NCBI GenBank assembly: GCA_025934635.1
Contig: JAICWX010000065.1
Location: 1 to 33,371, forward strand
Source: Streptosporangiaceae bacterium
Lineage (GTDB): Bacteria > Actinomycetota > Actinomycetes > Streptosporangiales > Streptosporangiaceae
DNA: 33,371 nucleotides
Direction: 5' to 3'
Shown: piece after piece, positions 30,256 through 33,371 of the stretch
How positions within the stretch are numbered: the stretch's first letter is position 1
How the letters are laid out: every line of letters starts with the position of its first letter
The notes under the pieces: generated by a model
The model's input: only the letters and a program-made list of their open reading frames with translations
Database searches by the model: none
What the model was told of the DNA's origin: nothing
Made by a program: the position numbers and the translations under genes

Positions 30256-31023
30256 TTAAAGAACGGTGAGAATCTGCGGGCCGTCCTCGGTGATCGCCAC
30301 CGTGTGCTCGACGTGGGCGGCGCGACTGCCGTCGCCGCTGCGGATGGTCCAGCCGTCGCGGTCGATCCGGTACATGTCCCGGCCGCCGGCCAGGAACCAC
30401 GGCTCGATGGCGAGGACCAGGCCGGGGACGAGCCGGGGGCCGCGCCCGGGCGCTCCCTCGTTCGGGATGTGCGGGTCCTCGTGCATGGTCCGGCCGACAC
30501 CGTGGCCGCCGAAGTCGGTGCAGATCCCGTAGCCCCCCTGGCGCCCGGTCGTGCCGATGGCGGCCGAGATATCGCTGAGCCGGGCGCCGGGGACGGCCGC
30601 GGCGATGCCGGCCCGCAGGGCGTCCTGGGTAACGTCGATCAGCTTCGCGTCGGCCGGCTTCGCCGCCCCGATCGTGAAGGAGACCGCGGCGTCGCCGGTC
30701 CAGCCGTCGAGCACGGCCCCGCTGTCCACGCTGAGCAGGTCGCCGTCGGCCAGCTTCTTCCGGCCGGGGATGCCGTGCAGGGCGGCGTCGTTCACCGAGG
30801 TGCAGATGACCGCCGGGAACGGCACCGGGGCGAACCGGGGATGGTAGTCGAGGAACGGCGAGTAGGCGCCCGCGTCGGCCAGCACGTCCCGGGCGATCGC
30901 GTCTAGTTCGGACGTCCGCGTCCCGGCCTTGGCCTGGTCCTGGACGGCGGCCAGGATCCGCGCGACCACCTGGCCGGCGGCGCGCATCGCCTGGATCTCG
31001 CCTGCTGTCTTGATCTCGACCAC
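30256..31023 (-). CDS. map: Type I methionine aminopeptidase
   Basis: A 255-residue M24 metallopeptidase that removes N-terminal Met from new proteins. All five metal ligands are visible: Asp100 and Asp111 (SVDSGAVLDGWTGDAA), His174 (FGGHGVG), Glu207 (AIEPWF) and Glu239 (VEHTV), plus the substrate-side His83. It starts at GTG 31021-31023. The canonical actinobacterial copy sits with the ribosomal-protein/secY genes, so this could be a second map gene in a different setting. It is divergent from an XRE gene whose promoter lies in the 62-base gap. The stop lies only 3-4 bases beyond the TetR -35 region. Confidence 0.93.
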   Translation of the reverse strand: MVEIKTAGEIQAMRAAGQVVARILAAVQDQAKAGTRTSELDAIARDVLADAGAYSPFLDYHPRFAPVPFPAVICTSVNDAALHGIPGRKKLADGDLLSVDSGAVLDGWTGDAAVSFTIGAAKPADAKLIDVTQDALRAGIAAAVPGARLSDISAAIGTTGRQGGYGICTDFGGHGVGRTMHEDPHIPNEGAPGRGPRLVPGLVLAIEPWFLAGGRDMYRIDRDGWTIRSGDGSRAAHVEHTVAITEDGPQILTVL

Positions 31024-31050
31024 CCGGCCGCACCCCTATCCTCTCCCGGC

Positions 31051-31079
31051 TTGCGGGATAACTATACCGGTATTACTAT
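31051..31079 (+). promoter_or_regulatory. Leaderless promoter of the XRE gene with a palindrome in its spacer
   Basis: TTGCGG (31051-31056), 17-base spacer, TACTAT (31074-31079), then six bases to ATG 31086. The spacing fits a leaderless mRNA. The last ten bases of the spacer are the perfect palindrome ATACCGGTAT (31064-31073), and CGGTAT recurs at 31082-31087 over the start codon. The minus strand has TATAGT at 31061-31066, a possible -10 for map. Confidence 0.62.
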
Positions 31080-31085
31080 CACGGT

Positions 31086-31355
31086 ATGGTCCGTCCGCCC
31101 CTCACCCGCCTCGAGCACGAGCGGGGCCAGCGGCTGGGCATGCTGCTGCGCGAGGCGCGCGGGCCGCGCAGCATGGCCGATATCGCCGCCGTCTCCGGCG
31201 TTCCCGCGGAAACGCTGCGCAAGATCGAGACCGGCCGCATCGCCACCCCCGCCTTCTTCACCGTGGCCGCGCTGGCCGACGCGCTCGGCCTGTCCCTGGC
31301 CGAGATCGCCCGGGCCTGCGCCGGGTCACCGGGGAAGGCCGCGCTCAGCGCCTGA
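31086..31355 (+). CDS. Small XRE-family helix-turn-helix regulator
   Basis: An 89-residue protein that is little more than one Cro/C1-type domain: RLGMLLREARGPRSMADIAAVSGVPAETLRKIETGRIATPAFFTVAALADALGLSLAEIA covers helices 1-5, with the turn at SGVPAETLRKIE. There is no ribosome-binding site, and the promoter fits a leaderless transcript. The palindrome in its promoter is a likely target for its own product. It is divergent from map and upstream of the whiB-like gene in the same direction, so it may control either. Confidence 0.85.
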   Translation: MVRPPLTRLEHERGQRLGMLLREARGPRSMADIAAVSGVPAETLRKIETGRIATPAFFTVAALADALGLSLAEIARACAGSPGKAALSA

Positions 31356-31398
31356 GCGCGTTCACGACATAACGTGCCTGATCGCTTACGGAGGGAAT

Positions 31399-31416
31399 AT
31401 CAGCCGTACGGCTGAT
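31399..31416. promoter_or_regulatory. 18-bp perfect palindrome in the whiB7-like leader
   Basis: ATCAGCCGTACGGCTGAT is fully symmetrical. It lies just before the two hairpins described below, after GGAGGG (31390-31395). It could be a regulator site or, as RNA, an upstream pause hairpin. Confidence 0.6.
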
Positions 31417-31419
31417 GCC

Positions 31420-31463
31420 ATCCGGCCGGGTATGGGTGCAAACTATACGTGTCCGGATTTTTG
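31420..31463 (+). terminator. Candidate attenuator hairpin with T-run in the whiB7-like leader
   Basis: Bases 31420-31433 pair with 31446-31459 in one register: 12 pairs (one G-U), two internal mismatches and a 12-base loop. Five Ts end the arm and tail (31459-31463). It has the shape of an intrinsic terminator about 50 bases before the whiB start. Its 3' arm is also used by the competing hairpin 31453-31479. Confidence 0.6.
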
Positions 31464-31464
31464 A
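31432..31464 (+). CDS. Candidate 10-codon upstream ORF in the whiB7-like leader
   Basis: The ATG at 31432 reads MGANYTCPDF and stops at TGA 31462-31464. The ATG lies in the 5' arm of the putative terminator, and the stop lies right after its T-run, so translation would open the hairpin. The ribosome-binding site is poor. A second frame, ATG 31415 to TGA 31513 (32 codons), overlaps the whiB ATG by four bases and is an alternative leader ORF. Confidence 0.4.
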   Translation: MGANYTCPDF

Positions 31465-31479
31465 CGGGGAAATCCGGAG
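31453..31479 (+). promoter_or_regulatory. Competing (antiterminator-like) hairpin upstream of the whiB7-like gene
   Basis: TCCGGATTT (31453-31461) is exactly complementary to AAATCCGGA (31471-31479) with a 9-base loop. It uses the 3' arm and T-run of the hairpin at 31420-31463, so only one of the two can form. It ends about 30 bases before ATG 31510 and leaves the purine-rich GGGGGTGAAG free. Confidence 0.6.
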
Positions 31480-31509
31480 ACGGGATCCGTTTCACGGGGG
31501 TGAAGCGAC

Positions 31510-31794
31510 ATGACGAGCTATTCCCTGGCCACCTTGGCCCGGCGAGCCGCTGACCTGGGTGATCCGTTGCCTTGCCGCAACAACACGCAGCTGTGGTTCT
31601 CGGATCAGCCGGCCGACCTCGAGCTGGCCAAGGCCTGCTGCGAGGCGTGCCCGCTGCGCCGGTCGTGCCTGGCCGGCGCGGTCGAGCGCGGCGAGCCGTG
31701 CGGCGTCTGGGGTGGTGAGATCTTCGAGAAGGGCCGGATCGTCGCGTTCAAGCGGCCGCGCGGCCACCCGGGCCGGCAGGCCCGGGCGAGCTGA
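31510..31794 (+). CDS. whiB7: WhiB7-like Fe-S transcriptional regulator
   Basis: A 94-residue Wbl protein. Four cysteines for a 4Fe-4S cluster are in place: Cys22, then Cys44-xx-Cys47-x5-Cys53. The turn GVWGGE (65-70) is followed by IFEKGRIVAFKRPRGHPGR, close to the WhiB7 pattern with its AT-hook (RPRGRP in known WhiB7; here RPRGHP). WhiB7 switches on intrinsic antibiotic-resistance genes together with the main sigma factor. The extra Cys43 and Cys64 are unusual. GGGGGTGAAG is the ribosome-binding region. The leader of more than 100 bases looks like an attenuator with small ORFs, as known for mycobacterial whiB7. No resistance gene is adjacent. Confidence 0.85.
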   Translation: MTSYSLATLARRAADLGDPLPCRNNTQLWFSDQPADLELAKACCEACPLRRSCLAGAVERGEPCGVWGGEIFEKGRIVAFKRPRGHPGRQARAS

Positions 31795-31872
31795 CGCCAG
31801 CTTCTGGCTAACACCGGCCGCAAGCTGACGCTGGCTTGACCAGGATGGTCCCGGTGCCTGTTACTAGATCAC

Positions 31873-33371
<1,499 letters not shown>

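Noticed and set aside
31798..31827. Possible terminator after the whiB7-like gene (CAGCTT/AAGCTG arms)
   Set aside because: Only six pairs with an 18-base loop and no T-run; too weak to call.

Overview
The window is about 70% GC with codon use and gene families of a high-GC actinomycete. The markers are a WhiB-family Fe-S regulator, a DUF574-type methyltransferase, a DUF222/13E12 HNH nuclease, an XRE regulator with a long repeat tail, an F420-type LLM oxidoreductase, GTG starts and leaderless promoters. The gene set looks like a soil member of the Streptosporangiales/Streptomyces side of the phylum. I cannot name the species. All assignments were made by reading motifs, and no database was searched.

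Region 1 (1-4857) is housekeeping. It holds the 3' end of ileS, a convergent membrane-anchored mycosin-type subtilase, and a minus-strand block tRNA-Met(CAT) - rpmG - hadA - hadB - murB. In that block rpmG and hadA overlap by one base, and the ORF that naively covers hadA has an out-of-frame front end. Region 2 (4917-10028) has a molybdenum hydroxylase large subunit without its partner subunits. It is followed by an ECF sigma factor coupled to a membrane protein with eight tandem 12-residue repeats, a textbook terminator, and a second, partly identical copy of the sigma gene.

Region 3 (9988-16043) looks catabolic. A glutamine-synthetase-like ligase is transcribed away from a tightly overlapping run: acetoacetate-decarboxylase-family protein, hpaE-like dehydrogenase, hpaD-like extradiol dioxygenase, hpaG/FAH-like protein and a MarR regulator. 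This is the core of a homoprotocatechuate-type meta-cleavage route with several usual steps missing. Region 4 (16165-22076) is mixed: a DUF574 methyltransferase, small hypotheticals, a PaaI thioesterase, a SAP/Rho-N-like protein, a large XRE regulator and a DUF222 HNH nuclease.

Region 5 (22271-26688) has a glutamine amidotransferase divergent from a P450-LLM oxidoreductase pair that overlap by ATGA, then an APC permease with its own near-consensus promoter. Region 6 (26911-30215) has a small secreted protein, a 36-bp perfect palindrome, and two divergent genes that both look internally deleted in frame: a 50-aa protein and an SDR without YxxxK. A TetR-ligase pair follows, with a strong operator. 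Region 7 (30256-33371) has a methionine aminopeptidase, a leaderless XRE gene with a palindrome in its promoter spacer, a whiB7-like gene with an attenuator-like leader, and an acyl-CoA ligase running off the window end.

The best candidates for something new are the whiB7-like leader (mutually exclusive hairpins plus short upstream ORFs), the sigma-linked 12-residue repeat protein, and the pair of internally deleted neighbours. No CRISPR array, rRNA, transposase or phage gene was seen.
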